DNA of 64,000 nucleotides, from NCBI RefSeq assembly GCF_001426905.1, contig NZ_LMFQ01000007.1, forward strand, positions 7,643 through 71,642. The letters are read 5' to 3'. Positions 42,124 through 53,428 of the stretch are shown in pieces. Origin of the DNA: Caulobacter sp. Root1455 (GTDB lineage: Bacteria; Pseudomonadota; Alphaproteobacteria; Caulobacterales; Caulobacteraceae). How positions within the stretch are numbered: position 1 is the first letter of the stretch; every line of letters begins with the position of its first letter. The translations under genes and the position numbers were made by a program. The notes under the pieces were generated by a model. It saw nothing but the letters and a program-made list of their open reading frames with translations. It was not told where the DNA came from and did no database searches.

Positions 42124-42181
42124 GGGAAACCACGGTCAGGTCAGTGGGAAGGGCGAAACGGTCGTCCATCGCAATGTCCAT
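42077..42181 (-). CDS. Upstream ORF overlapping the ABC-F gene, possible leader peptide
   Basis: A 34-codon frame, starting MDIAMDDRFALPTDLTVVSH and ending in a Arg-rich HHPGFRQRRRP, with GGAGG 5 nt before its ATG. It overlaps the first 47 nt of the ABC-F gene in another frame. The strong Shine-Dalgarno site and the lack of one before ABC-F suggest either translational coupling or leader-peptide control, known for ABC-F genes in Gram-positives. That this peptide is made is inference. Confidence 0.4.
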   Translation of the reverse strand: MDIAMDDRFALPTDLTVVSHARLHHPGFRQRRRP

Positions 42182-42328
42182 GGTTGCCTCCATCGGTCGG
42201 CCCGGGGTTTCGAGCACGACTTTCTAAGCGATCGACCGGCGTTCGGCAAGTTTCGGCCGACCGCAAGGATCGGGTGTCGGCCTGGTCCGGCCGACGTCAG
42301 GATCAGGCTCCGATCTCAGGAGCCCGCC

Positions 42329-42799
42329 ATGTCCTTCACCGTTTCCAGCTTGCCGATCGAGCCGTTCGCGCCGCTGTTCGCCCTCGACGACGCGACCCTG
42401 GCCGAGCGCGGCATGCTGCGCGTCGTCGCCGACGCGCCGTTCGCCTTTCCGTGCCGTGTGACCTTGGAGGACGCCGCGCCGGGCGAGACCCTGATCCTGC
42501 TGAACCACGAGCATCAGGCCGCCGACACGCCGTTCCGCTCGCGCCACGCCATCTATGTCCGTGAAGCCGCCCGGGCCCCGGCCTCGACCAACGACGCCCT
42601 GCCCCCGGCCCTGCGCCGCCGATTGCTGTCCCTGCGCGGATTCGACGCGGCCGGCATGCTGCGCGACGCCGACGTGATCGAGGGCGCCGTCGCCGTCCCG
42701 GTGATCGAGAGAATGCTGGAAAATCCCGACGTGGCCTACCTGCATGCCCATTACGCCAAGCCCGGTTGCTACGCTGCAAGGATCGACCGCGCGACCTAG
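42329..42799 (+). CDS. DUF1203 family protein
   Basis: A 156-residue protein of the DUF1203 family, function unknown. Family marks are the opening FTVSSLPIEPFAPLFALDDA, PCRVTLEDAAPGETLILLNH, HAIYVREAARAP, and the C-terminal DVAYLHAHYAKPGCYAARID, with the conserved YLHAHxxxPGCYAARI ending. The His, Cys and Glu residues suggest a metal or small-molecule site, but nothing is proven. The ATG follows CAGGAGCC. A GTCGGCC-N6-GGCCGAC dyad (42276-42295) lies 33 nt upstream. Confidence 0.92.
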   Translation: MSFTVSSLPIEPFAPLFALDDATLAERGMLRVVADAPFAFPCRVTLEDAAPGETLILLNHEHQAADTPFRSRHAIYVREAARAPASTNDALPPALRRRLLSLRGFDAAGMLRDADVIEGAVAVPVIERMLENPDVAYLHAHYAKPGCYAARIDRAT

Positions 42800-42893
42800 A
42801 CTTCGTCCGCGAACGGTAGCGGTCTCAATTGCAACTTAACCCCGATCTCCTAGGGTGCCGCTCAAGCCAGAAGGCAGAAAGGGCGCGCAGCTC

Positions 42894-44699
42894 ATGAGGC
42901 GTACGATCGGCAGGCTCGAGCCCATACCGACGCAGGAAATCGTCGGGTCGTACCTGCCGATTCTGCGTGGCTATCTGGTGGCCGCCGCGACCTATTACTG
43001 CGTGATCAGCCTGTCGCACCCCTTCTATGAAAAGGGCGCGGCCCTGGTCGTGCTGGAGGGGCTGGCGGTGGTCGCCGCCGCCGCCGGATTCTGGCTATGG
43101 CGCCGGCTGAAGACCAACCCGCCCCGGATGCCGGCGCTGGAAGCCGCCGCCGTGGCGATGAACGCGCTCTTCATGGCTAATGTCGCGGCCTACCAGTCCT
43201 TCCACTTCGAACCGGCCAAGCTGGTCTATTTCGTGCTGATGGCCCTGGTGTTCGCCACCTCGGCCCCGACCCGGCGCGTGGCCCTGGCCAGCGTCGGCGC
43301 GGCGACCGTCGGCCTTGTGCTGATGGCCCGCAACGCGCCGGGCGACCTGGTCAGCCAGTACGGCTTCATCGGCGTGGCCGGCGCCTTCGCCGCCCTGGGC
43401 ATGTCGACCCTGATGCGCGGCGCGGTGATGCGCGAACTGCGGGCCCGCCTGGCGTCCGACGCCCTCAACCGCAAGCTCGAGTCCGAGCTCGAGGAGAACC
43501 GCCGCCTGCGGACCGAGGCCCAGGAGCTGGCCGTCGTCGCCCAGACCGCCAGCCGGGTGAAGACCGAATTCCTCGAGACCATGAGCCACGAGATCCGCAC
43601 GCCCCTGAACGGCGTGCTGGGCATGGCCCAGGCCATGGAGCGGGACACGCTGTCGGCCGCCCAGCGCGCCCGTCTGGCCATGATCCACGACTCCGGCGCC
43701 ACCCTGCTGGACGTGATCAACGCGGTGCTCGACATCTCGCGGATCGAGGCGGGCAAGATGGAGATCGTCCGGGCGCCGTTCGACCTGGACGCCCTGACCC
43801 ACACCCTGGGCCAACTCTATGGCGGCCTGGCCCACGACAAGGGTCTGGCGTTCACCCTCGAGGTCGCGCCCGGAGCCGGAGGCTGGCGCGACGGCGACGT
43901 CGCGCGGCTGCGCCAGGTGCTCAGCAACCTCATCTCCAACGCCATCAAGTTCACCGACTCGGGCCACGTGGCCGTGCGCATCGGCGGCGACGCCTCGACC
44001 CTGACCTGCGCCGTGACCGACACCGGCCTGGGCGTGCCCGAGGCCCGCCGCGCCCAGATCTTCGAGAAGTTCGTCCAGGTCGACGGATCGAGCACGCGCC
44101 GCACGGGCGGCAGCGGGCTGGGCCTGGCCATCTGCCGCGAGCTGATGACGCTGATGGGCGGCCAGATCAGCTTCGAAAGCCCGGCCCAGGGCGGCGCCTG
44201 CTTCACCTTCGAGGCGCCCTGCCCGGCCCTGGCGCCGCTGGCCCCGCCGGCGCCCGCGCAAGCGGCGCACGACGAACCGGCGATGGACGGCGAATTGAAG
44301 ATGCTGGTCGTCGACGACAACGCCACCAACCGCACCGTCCTCCAGGCCATGCTGAGCCATATGGGCGTCGCCTGCGGCGTGGCGCGGGACGGTCACGAGG
44401 CGGTGGCGATGTGGGAGGCGGCCCCCTGGGACGCCATCCTGATGGACATCCACATGCCGGGCATGGACGGGCTGGAGGCCGGTCGGGTCATCCGCGCGCG
44501 CGAGGTGGTCGAGGGCCGGAGCCGCACGCCGATCCTGGCGGTCACCGCCAGCGTCCTGACCCACGAGACCGACCGCTATCTCGCCGCCGGCATGGACGGC
44601 TTCGTGGCCAAGCCGATCGCGGCCCAACGCCTGGTGGCGGCCTTGGACGCGGCCTTGAGCGGTCCACCGAAAGGCGCGGCCGCGGCGGTGCTGGGGTAA
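42894..44699 (+). CDS. Hybrid sensor histidine kinase/response regulator
   Basis: A 601-residue membrane-bound hybrid kinase. The N-terminal third (about 25-185) holds about six hydrophobic segments (VAAATYYCVISL, ALVVLEGLAVVAAAAGFWLW, GAATVGLVLMA), with no periplasmic sensor domain. A coiled coil leads to the HisKA domain with phosphoacceptor H232 (MSHEIRTPLNGVLG), the HATPase domain with the N-box LISNAIKFTDSG, G1 VTDTGLGVP and G2 GGSGLGLAI, and a C-terminal receiver with phosphoacceptor D518 (LMDIHMPGMDG) and Lys in FVAKPI. A GTG start at 42855 is possible. No cognate regulator is adjacent; the signal is unknown. Confidence 0.95.
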   Translation: MRRTIGRLEPIPTQEIVGSYLPILRGYLVAAATYYCVISLSHPFYEKGAALVVLEGLAVVAAAAGFWLWRRLKTNPPRMPALEAAAVAMNALFMANVAAYQSFHFEPAKLVYFVLMALVFATSAPTRRVALASVGAATVGLVLMARNAPGDLVSQYGFIGVAGAFAALGMSTLMRGAVMRELRARLASDALNRKLESELEENRRLRTEAQELAVVAQTASRVKTEFLETMSHEIRTPLNGVLGMAQAMERDTLSAAQRARLAMIHDSGATLLDVINAVLDISRIEAGKMEIVRAPFDLDALTHTLGQLYGGLAHDKGLAFTLEVAPGAGGWRDGDVARLRQVLSNLISNAIKFTDSGHVAVRIGGDASTLTCAVTDTGLGVPEARRAQIFEKFVQVDGSSTRRTGGSGLGLAICRELMTLMGGQISFESPAQGGACFTFEAPCPALAPLAPPAPAQAAHDEPAMDGELKMLVVDDNATNRTVLQAMLSHMGVACGVARDGHEAVAMWEAAPWDAILMDIHMPGMDGLEAGRVIRAREVVEGRSRTPILAVTASVLTHETDRYLAAGMDGFVAKPIAAQRLVAALDAALSGPPKGAAAAVLG

Positions 44700-44720
44700 C
44701 TGCTCCAGCTACATCCTAGA

Positions 44721-44824
44721 GCTGTCATCCCGGACGTAGCGCAGCGATGATCCGGGACCGCCGGAAGCGCCGAGTTCACGCGTCGGTCCCGGATCGGCGC
44801 TGCGCGCTTGTCCGGGATGACAGC
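44721..44824. repeat. REP-like inverted repeat after the hybrid kinase gene
   Basis: Arms at 44721-44760 and 44784-44824 are imperfect inverted copies beginning GCTGTCATCCCGGAC and ending GATCCGGGACCG. They belong to the same GTCATCCCGG...CCGGGACC type as 6737-6861. The element lies between convergent genes and could act as a terminator for both. Confidence 0.85.
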
Positions 44825-44866
44825 GTCTTTGACGGCTGAAAGATCGGGCGACGCCGATCGAGCCGC

Positions 44867-45076
44867 CTAGAAGCTCAGCGCGCCCAGGTCGACGATGATC
44901 TTGAGGGCCCAGATCGTGCAGGCGACGCAGACCACCAGGGTGATGATGTCGTCGATCTCGGACCGCTGGCGAGCGACCTTGGCGGCCTTGCCGCCCTTGC
45001 CCTTGCCCTTGGCCGGAGCTTCCGAGGCCGCGGGGGTCGCCGGCTTCGCATCCATTTTCGCCGCCGCCTTGGCCAC
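44867..45076 (-). CDS. Small single-pass membrane protein, unknown
   Basis: A 69-residue protein with a Lys/Ala-rich N-terminal tail (AKAAAKMDAKPATPAASEAP, GKGKGGKAAKVARQR) and one C-terminal transmembrane helix (about 44-66, ITLVVCVACTIWALKIIVDL). This is the layout of a tail-anchored inner-membrane protein. The start is GTG at 45076, with GAGGA 9 nt upstream; an ATG at 45055 is a weaker option. I do not recognise a family. The basic tail could contact membrane or nucleic acid, but this is only composition. Confidence 0.65.
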   Translation of the reverse strand: MAKAAAKMDAKPATPAASEAPAKGKGKGGKAAKVARQRSEIDDIITLVVCVACTIWALKIIVDLGALSF

Positions 45077-45239
45077 GCTGGTCGTCCTCGAACGGCGCGC
45101 TCGATGCGCGGCCTTGCTTCGTTAGACACCGGCGGTGCTGAAGGTTGCGCTTCCAAAGGCGGTTTATTGTTCGTGAACGCTGTAACCTTGACCCGCCCCG
45201 CCGCGAACTGATCCTCGACGGTCAACAGGGACGCGCGCC

Positions 45240-45977
45240 ATGACACGAACGACGATGCGGAAGACGGCCTGGGCCAGCCTGGCGGCCGGCGGCGTCCTGG
45301 CGGCGGCCGTCGGGGCCTGGGCCCTGTCGGCCCCGGGGGCGGCCGCCGGCGGCTCGGCCCAACGCCCGGTGGTGCTGGAGCTGTTCCAGAGCCAGGGCTG
45401 TTCGTCCTGCCCGCCGGCCAACGCCAATCTCAACGCCGTCGCCGACCGGCCCGATGTCCTGGCGCTCAGCTTCGGGGTCACCTATTGGGACCAGCTGGGC
45501 TGGAAGGACACCTTCGCCAAGCCGGCCTTCACCGACCGGCAGAAGGCCTATGCCCGCGGCCTGGGCGCCCAGTTGGGCACGCCGCAGATGGTGGTCGAGG
45601 GCCGCGAAGACCTGATCGGCGTGAACGCCCGCGAGCTTGACGCCGCCCTGCGCCGCGCCCGGCCGGCCGTGGACGCCAGCGTCGCCCTGTCGCGCGGCCG
45701 GGTCGAGATCGGAGCGGGCCAAGCGCCCAAGGCCGGCGCCGATGTCTGGCTGGTGCGCTACGATCCGCGCGTCCAGCAAGTGGCCATCCAGCGCGGCGAG
45801 AACAACGGCAAGACCCTGCCCCACCGCGACGTGGTCCGTGAACTGACCCGGCTGGGCGGCTGGAACGGCGCGCCCGTCGCGTTCGCCACCCTGCCGCCCG
45901 CGGATCCGGCCCTGCGCACGGCGGTGCTGGTCCAGGCCAAGAACGGCGGCCCGATCCTGGCGGCGGCGCGGCTCTAG
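45240..45977 (+). CDS. DUF1223 family thioredoxin-like protein, predicted exported
   Basis: A 245-residue protein of the DUF1223 family, with a thioredoxin-like fold. After an N-terminal hydrophobic segment (WASLAAGGVLAAAVGAWALS, about 11-30) comes the signature VVLELFQSQGCSSCPPANAN, with a CxxC pair, then LSFGVTYWDQLGWKDTF and LGTPQMVVEGREDLIGVN. The CSSC pair suggests a redox or metal-binding role in the periplasm; no function has been settled for the family. It ends in a region with a large inverted repeat shared with the convergent gene at 46030. Confidence 0.92.
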   Translation: MTRTTMRKTAWASLAAGGVLAAAVGAWALSAPGAAAGGSAQRPVVLELFQSQGCSSCPPANANLNAVADRPDVLALSFGVTYWDQLGWKDTFAKPAFTDRQKAYARGLGAQLGTPQMVVEGREDLIGVNARELDAALRRARPAVDASVALSRGRVEIGAGQAPKAGADVWLVRYDPRVQQVAIQRGENNGKTLPHRDVVRELTRLGGWNGAPVAFATLPPADPALRTAVLVQAKNGGPILAAARL

Positions 45978-45983
45978 TTCAGA

Positions 45984-46029
45984 AGCGTGACGGACGCCGA
46001 AACCGGCATCCACTTTCGGCTGTCACGCT
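45984..46029. terminator. Bidirectional hairpin between convergent genes
   Basis: AGCGTGAC...GCCGAAA (45984-46002) pairs with TTTCGGC-T-GTCACGCT (46014-46029) around an 11-nt loop. It fills exactly the 52-nt gap between the stop codons of two convergent genes and likely ends both transcripts. It resembles a dispersed repeat type. Confidence 0.7.
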
Positions 46030-46494
46030 CTAGCCGCCGTAACGCTTCTTCACGTCGTCGGTCAGGACGTTGCAGAGCTTCATCTGGTCCTTGAGGAAGG
46101 CCTTGTCGACCTCGCCGGCCTTATGGAATCGCGGGATCAGGGTCGAGGCGAACTGGAAGCGCGCCTTGACCACCTCCTCGCGCTTGACCTGGCCGACCAG
46201 CACCAAGGTGTCGAGCGCGTCGTTCAGCGAGGGCGTGTAGAGCGTCTTTTCCGGGATGAAGAGCGGCTTGTAGAGAATGCCCCCGCCTGGCGCGATGATC
46301 GTGCCGGCCTCCAGGTCGGGATTCGACAGGAAGAACCGGGTCATGTCGCAGGCGGCCAGGGCGTCCGCCCATCCCTGCGCCTTGTTGATGTCCAGCGACG
46401 CGAACACCGACGGCTCGGCGGCGTGGCCGGGCGCGGCCACGAGCAGGGCGGCGAACGAAGCGGCGGCGGCGAGAATCTGGCGAACCCTGTTCAT
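46030..46494 (-). CDS. Hypothetical exported protein
   Basis: A 154-residue protein with a clear Sec signal peptide (MNRVRQILAAAASFAALLVA, cleavage after GHA at about residue 25). The mature part has two Cys (AACDMTRFFL and MKLCNVLTDDV) that could form a disulphide, and no metal or catalytic motif that I recognise. I cannot name a family. It is divergent from uvrA; the shared 212-nt region contains a hairpin (46561-46581) nearer to this gene and the LexA box nearer to uvrA. Confidence 0.7.
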   Translation of the reverse strand: MNRVRQILAAAASFAALLVAAPGHAAEPSVFASLDINKAQGWADALAACDMTRFFLSNPDLEAGTIIAPGGGILYKPLFIPEKTLYTPSLNDALDTLVLVGQVKREEVVKARFQFASTLIPRFHKAGEVDKAFLKDQMKLCNVLTDDVKKRYGG

Positions 46495-46560
46495 GCGACA
46501 ACCTTAGGAACCTTCGCCGGACTTAGACAAGGGGCGAGCTTGACCACACAGCGAGCCTCC

Positions 46561-46581
46561 TGCTGACACCTACTGTCAGCA
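46561..46581. repeat. Perfect dyad TGCTGACA-N5-TGTCAGCA
   Basis: An 8-5-8 inverted repeat in the divergent region between the exported-protein gene and uvrA. It may be an operator or an mRNA hairpin. It is 30 nt from the LexA box and different in sequence. Confidence 0.5.
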
Positions 46582-46610
46582 GCTGGAGCAAGCACGCACC
46601 CGCGACATTT

Positions 46611-46625
46611 GTTCGCATCTTGTTC
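46611..46625 (+). promoter_or_regulatory. LexA (SOS) box of uvrA
   Basis: GTTCGCATCTTGTTC is a perfect match to the alphaproteobacterial SOS box GTTC-N7-GTTC, 81 nt before the uvrA start. LexA repression of uvrA is the standard arrangement in Caulobacter. Confidence 0.9.
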
Positions 46626-46706
46626 TTGTGTTAATTCCCGTCCCGCGCCCTACATATAGCCGTCGCGCCGCGGCTCCCCCCACGGCCCCCACGCGTTCCG
46701 GAAAAC

Positions 46707-49612
<2,906 letters not shown>

Positions 49613-49616
<4 letters not shown>

Positions 49617-50467
49617 GGCTCGGCGGCGATCCGGTCAACCGGGTCGCCCGCCAGCTCGCGGCAGGCATGGGCCAGCGGGGCGACCTGGATCGCCGTCGCC
49701 AGGGCGTTGGTGACGCCCGACATCAGCCGGAGCGGCAGCTGGCCGAGCGGGAACGCGGCCTCTAGGGCTTCTGAGAGGGACGGAGAGCCCAGCAGGCCTG
49801 GCGGTCGGTTGGCCTGCAGCAGGTTGGCGACCACGTCGCGCGCGAACTGGCTGAACACACTGATCAAGCCGGCTATGACCATGACCGTGACCAGGATCCC
49901 GGCCAGCTGAAGATGGCGCCCCCGGGTCAGGGCGACGGACTCGCGCACCGTCAGACGCCGTCGGGCGATGGTCAGCGGCGCGGCGAGGGCGAGCCGGGCG
50001 CCCAGGATCGCCAGCATGACCATGGTCCCGGTCATGCCCAGGGCGCCGAACGAGCGCGGGCCCAGCCCCAGGAATCCGATGGCCAAGCCGATCAGGATTC
50101 CCGTGACCAAAATCCCGATCACCTGCACCGGAGCCGCGAGCAACAGCAGTCGAGGCTCATCGCCTCCGAACCGCGGCCAGGCGGCGCCGCGGTCGCCCGG
50201 GCGGATCACCGCGCGCATCACCGCCGCCCCGACGATGGCGAAGGCCAGCAGATCGACGACCGCCGCGAAGATCCCGGTCGCGACCGCCAGGCGTCCGACA
50301 CTTCCCCCGGCCGCGACGCCCTGCGCGAAAGCCAGTTTGGATCCCCTGACCGCCAGGCTTTCCACGGTGAATAACAGAGCCCAGCAAGCCGCCGCCGCCG
50401 GCCTACGGGCGACGAGCCGGAAACCGAACAGGACAGCGTCGCGCCAGGGCAGGGTCTTGGATGTCAT
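49613..50467 (-). CDS. Multi-pass membrane protein, paralogue 1 of the array
   Basis: A 284-residue protein with about six hydrophobic segments and the three shared landmarks of the seven-member array: [20 protein letters not shown] (a basic cytoplasmic loop), [20 protein letters not shown] followed by the LTRG helix start, and a C-terminal [14 protein letters not shown]. The LTRG/LTKGRFW landmark recalls the membrane domain of glycerophosphodiester phosphodiesterases, though no enzyme domain is attached. The function is unknown. It is the last gene of a four-gene minus-strand block (53271 to 49613), 9 nt after paralogue 2. Confidence 0.88.
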
Positions 50468-50476
50468 GGCCCGCCC

Positions 50477-51406
50477 CTAGCTGAACACTTCGGCCTGGTT
50501 TTCCGGGCGGGTTTCGGCGATGTCGCGATAGACGGCGGCGGCGGGCGCGTAGGTCACGGCGGTCAGCACGCCGCCGACCGCCCCGCCGAACACCAGATAG
50601 GCGATGCGGGCGGGGCTGAAATAGGCCGCCAGGGTGGTCATGTCGGGCTGGAAGACCTCGCTCGCGGCCCGGCTGAAGTCGCCGCCGGCGAAGGCTACGC
50701 TGACGCCGAAATAGAGCGTCGTCATCACCAGGTAGATCGGGATCATCAGCGCCACGGCCAAACCATAGGCGCCCAGCAGCGGCCAGAACCGTCCCTTGGT
50801 CAGGCGCCACGACTCGAACACCCGCAGCCGGCGCTCGGCGAAGGTCATCACCCCGGCCAGGGACAGGCGGACCGCGAAATAGACCAGGCCGATCAGGACG
50901 AGCAGATAGCCCAGCAGCGTCACCAGGACCACGCCGGCCGTCGCGCCGACCGACTCGCCGTGGCCAAAGCCGCTCCCGGCCGCGATCGCGACGCCGACGA
51001 TGGCCACCGGAATGAACAGCGCCATGGACAGCACGGCGAACAACAGGCCCATGATCACCGACAGCAGGATCAGCCGCAGTTCATCGCCGCCGAACCGCAG
51101 CCGGGTCAGGGGCGCCTCGGTCGGTCGCAGGATCGCGCGGTAGACGGCCGCCCCCATGACCGAGGCGATCAGGATCGTGCCGACGATCGCCACGCCCTCG
51201 CCGATCAGCAGCCCGACCATCAAATCGGGAGACATCGTCCCGGTTTTCGACGCGCTCATGAAACGGCCGAAGCCCGACTGGATCATCGCCGCTGTCAGCG
51301 CCATCCCGGCGACCAGGTTGAAGACCGCCCAGATCGCGATCGTCCTAGGCTCGCGCCGGATCAGGCGGAAGCCCGCGAACGCGGCTTCCGTCACCTTGAA
51401 TTGCAT
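50477..51406 (-). CDS. Multi-pass membrane protein, paralogue 2 of the array
   Basis: A 309-residue integral membrane protein of about six helices. Array landmarks are complete: AVYRAILRPTEAPLTRLRFG, GDELRLILLSVIMGLL, VRLSLAGVMTFAERRLRVFE, SWRLTKGRFWPLLGAYGL, and the ending APAAAVYRDIAETRPE with a C-terminal EVFS. The ATG at 51406 is preceded by GGGGGTGTT; the open frame continues upstream to 51787 as a shadow of the neighbouring gene. Start choice is supported by the shared N-terminal FKVTEAAFAGFRLIRREPRT pattern. Function unknown; it is the most typical member of the array. Confidence 0.88.
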   Translation of the reverse strand: MQFKVTEAAFAGFRLIRREPRTIAIWAVFNLVAGMALTAAMIQSGFGRFMSASKTGTMSPDLMVGLLIGEGVAIVGTILIASVMGAAVYRAILRPTEAPLTRLRFGGDELRLILLSVIMGLLFAVLSMALFIPVAIVGVAIAAGSGFGHGESVGATAGVVLVTLLGYLLVLIGLVYFAVRLSLAGVMTFAERRLRVFESWRLTKGRFWPLLGAYGLAVALMIPIYLVMTTLYFGVSVAFAGGDFSRAASEVFQPDMTTLAAYFSPARIAYLVFGGAVGGVLTAVTYAPAAAVYRDIAETRPENQAEVFS

Positions 51407-51489
51407 TTTTGAACACCCCCGATACTGGCGCGCATCCTCGCGTCGCGCTTGGCGGATGGCAAGGTTCGGCGCCGAGGCCGGCGATCCGC

Positions 51490-52335
51490 CTAGTCGAACA
51501 CCGCGGCCTGATCGGCGACGGGGTCCCCGATTAGGTGCTGGCGGATCAGCGCCGCCGGCGCCGCCTGAAGGATCACGGCAAGACCGACCAGAAGCCCCTG
51601 CAGCAGAACGTGGACCAGCACGATAGACCGGACCACCGCCGTCAGCGCGACCGCCAGGGAAGGGTCGTAGATCAGGGACGCATCCAGCCCCAGCGCCGCG
51701 ATCGCCATGACCAGCAGGAAACTGCCCAGGCCCCCAACCAGCCCGGCCATCAGCAGGGTGACCAGGAAGACGCCGAAGATCTTCCACTGCCGTTCCCGGG
51801 TCAGCCGCCAGGACGCCATGAACCGCAACCGACCGTCCTGAACGGTCATGGGCCCGGCCAACGACAGGCGGCTGGCCAAGGCGAGAACCAGGATCACGCC
51901 GAGCGCCAGGGCGGCGAACATGACAACGTCCTTCCAGATCCCGTTCGTCTCGACCACCGCCGTGACACCCCCGCCAAGGCCGACCGCCAGAAGGACGACG
52001 CCCAAGGCGACGAAGGCGAGCAGCGACAGGATGAACAGCCGGACCTCGTCGCCGCCGAACCTCGCCCTTCCGCCCCGCGAGACGGCCGCCGCGATCACCG
52101 ACAGCACCAGCAGAAACGCCAGCATGTCGACCAGGGTCGTCGCCGTGTTGGCCGCCACGAGCGAACTGGGTTGAGAAAGGGCGGCCACCGCGAAGTGGCT
52201 GGAGACCACCGCCGTCACCCGTCCGGCGAGGGTGGCCGCCGCGCCGACCAGCGCCAAGGCGAGGGTCGCCAACGGGCGTCGACGCAGCAGATCCCAGCCC
52301 GCCAGGACCGCCCGGCCGAACGCGAAGTCCCTCAT
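51490..52335 (-). CDS. Multi-pass membrane protein, paralogue 3 of the array
   Basis: A 281-residue integral membrane protein with about six helices. It shares AVLAGWDLLRRRPLATLALA at the N-terminus, GGRARFGGDEVRLFIL in the first loop (the RP part of the loop is shortened), SRLSLAGPMTVQDGRLRFMA, SWRLTRERQWKIFG and the ending APAALIRQHLIGDPVADQAA. It lies 83 nt before paralogue 2 and 9 nt after paralogue 4 on the same strand. The end DPVADQAAVFD is close to the [10 protein letters not shown] end of paralogue 1, which suggests that 1 and 3 are the closest pair. Confidence 0.87.
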   Translation of the reverse strand: MRDFAFGRAVLAGWDLLRRRPLATLALALVGAAATLAGRVTAVVSSHFAVAALSQPSSLVAANTATTLVDMLAFLLVLSVIAAAVSRGGRARFGGDEVRLFILSLLAFVALGVVLLAVGLGGGVTAVVETNGIWKDVVMFAALALGVILVLALASRLSLAGPMTVQDGRLRFMASWRLTRERQWKIFGVFLVTLLMAGLVGGLGSFLLVMAIAALGLDASLIYDPSLAVALTAVVRSIVLVHVLLQGLLVGLAVILQAAPAALIRQHLIGDPVADQAAVFD

Positions 52336-52344
52336 CCGCCGCGC

Positions 52345-53271
52345 CTAGCCGAAGGTCTCGGTGACGTCGCGCCCCTTCAGTTGGGCGTAGATGGTCGGGG
52401 CCGGGGCGAAGACGATCAGCGACAGCAGGATCGAGGTCAGACCCGACAGCAGCGACCGGACCACGCCGGCCACCGAGAGCAGGTCCTTCAGAGTGGCGGC
52501 CTCGTTACGCAAGGCGTCGCCCGCCGCCGCCAGGCCGCCGCCCATGGCCGTACTGGCGATCGCGCCGACGGCGGCGATCATCACGAACAGCAGCAGATAG
52601 ACCACCACCGCCAGGACCATGGCGATCAGATAGGTCCCGAACAGCGGCCAGAACCGGCCCTTGGTCAGGGTCCACGACGCGCCCAGGTCGATGCGGCGCG
52701 TATCGAAGGCCAGGGTGTTGACGAACGACAGGCGCACCGACAGGAAGACCAGCCCCGCCAGCAAGCCGGCGAAGGCCGTCACGCCAAGCAGCACGCCAAG
52801 CGCCGCGCCGCCAATGGCGGCGCCGAGCCCGCCCAGGATCACCGCCGCCACGCCGCCGATCAGATAGGCGCCGAACAACACCACATAGAGCAGCAGTTGC
52901 GCCGCGGCCTGGCGCAGTTCGTCCGCCCCCAGCCGCAGATAGGCCCCGGCGCTGTCCTGCGGCCGCAGGACGACGCGGTTGACCGCGGCCGTCAGGATCG
53001 CGTTGGTCACCAGCACATAGAGCGCCGAGCCCAGGAACAGGGGCCACATGCCGCGCATCGCCGCCAGGGTGGTCTGCGGATCCGGTTCGCCTTCCAGAGC
53101 CTCGGCCAGGCCGGTCAGCTTGTCGCCGAAGGTCGACACCGCGACGATGGCGACGATGAATGACAGGATCGCCATGAGGCCGGCCCAGATGGCCACCGTC
53201 TTCGGTTTTTCGCGCGCCACCCGAAAGCCGGCCAGCGCCGCGTCCGTGGCCGAAAACTGATCCATCGCCAT
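52345..53271 (-). CDS. Multi-pass membrane protein, paralogue 4 of the array
   Basis: A 308-residue integral membrane protein. Landmarks: FSATDAALAGFRVAREKPKT at the N-terminus, AVNRVVLRPQDSAGAYLRLG and ADELRQAAAQLLLYV in the loop region, VRLSFVNTLAFDTRRIDLGA, SWTLTKGRFWPLFGTYLIAM and the ending APAPTIYAQLKGRDVTETFG. Start at 53271 is chosen over 53265 (both ATG) because of its position after a G-rich stretch; the longer frame to 53430 crosses the promoter of the divergent GST gene. It heads the four-gene block 4-3-2-1. Confidence 0.87.
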   Translation of the reverse strand: MAMDQFSATDAALAGFRVAREKPKTVAIWAGLMAILSFIVAIVAVSTFGDKLTGLAEALEGEPDPQTTLAAMRGMWPLFLGSALYVLVTNAILTAAVNRVVLRPQDSAGAYLRLGADELRQAAAQLLLYVVLFGAYLIGGVAAVILGGLGAAIGGAALGVLLGVTAFAGLLAGLVFLSVRLSFVNTLAFDTRRIDLGASWTLTKGRFWPLFGTYLIAMVLAVVVYLLLFVMIAAVGAIASTAMGGGLAAAGDALRNEAATLKDLLSVAGVVRSLLSGLTSILLSLIVFAPAPTIYAQLKGRDVTETFG

Positions 53272-53428
53272 GCCCCGTTCAATCTCGACCACGCCTAACA
53301 AGGTTCGCGGCCGCGCGACAGTCCCCGCCGAAGGATTGGTCGGCTGGAATGTTTGCCCTGTGCAAACGCTCCGGCCAATTCTAACGTTCGTTTGAACCGG
53401 TCGGAACAGGCCGCGAGCGGAGGATCCC

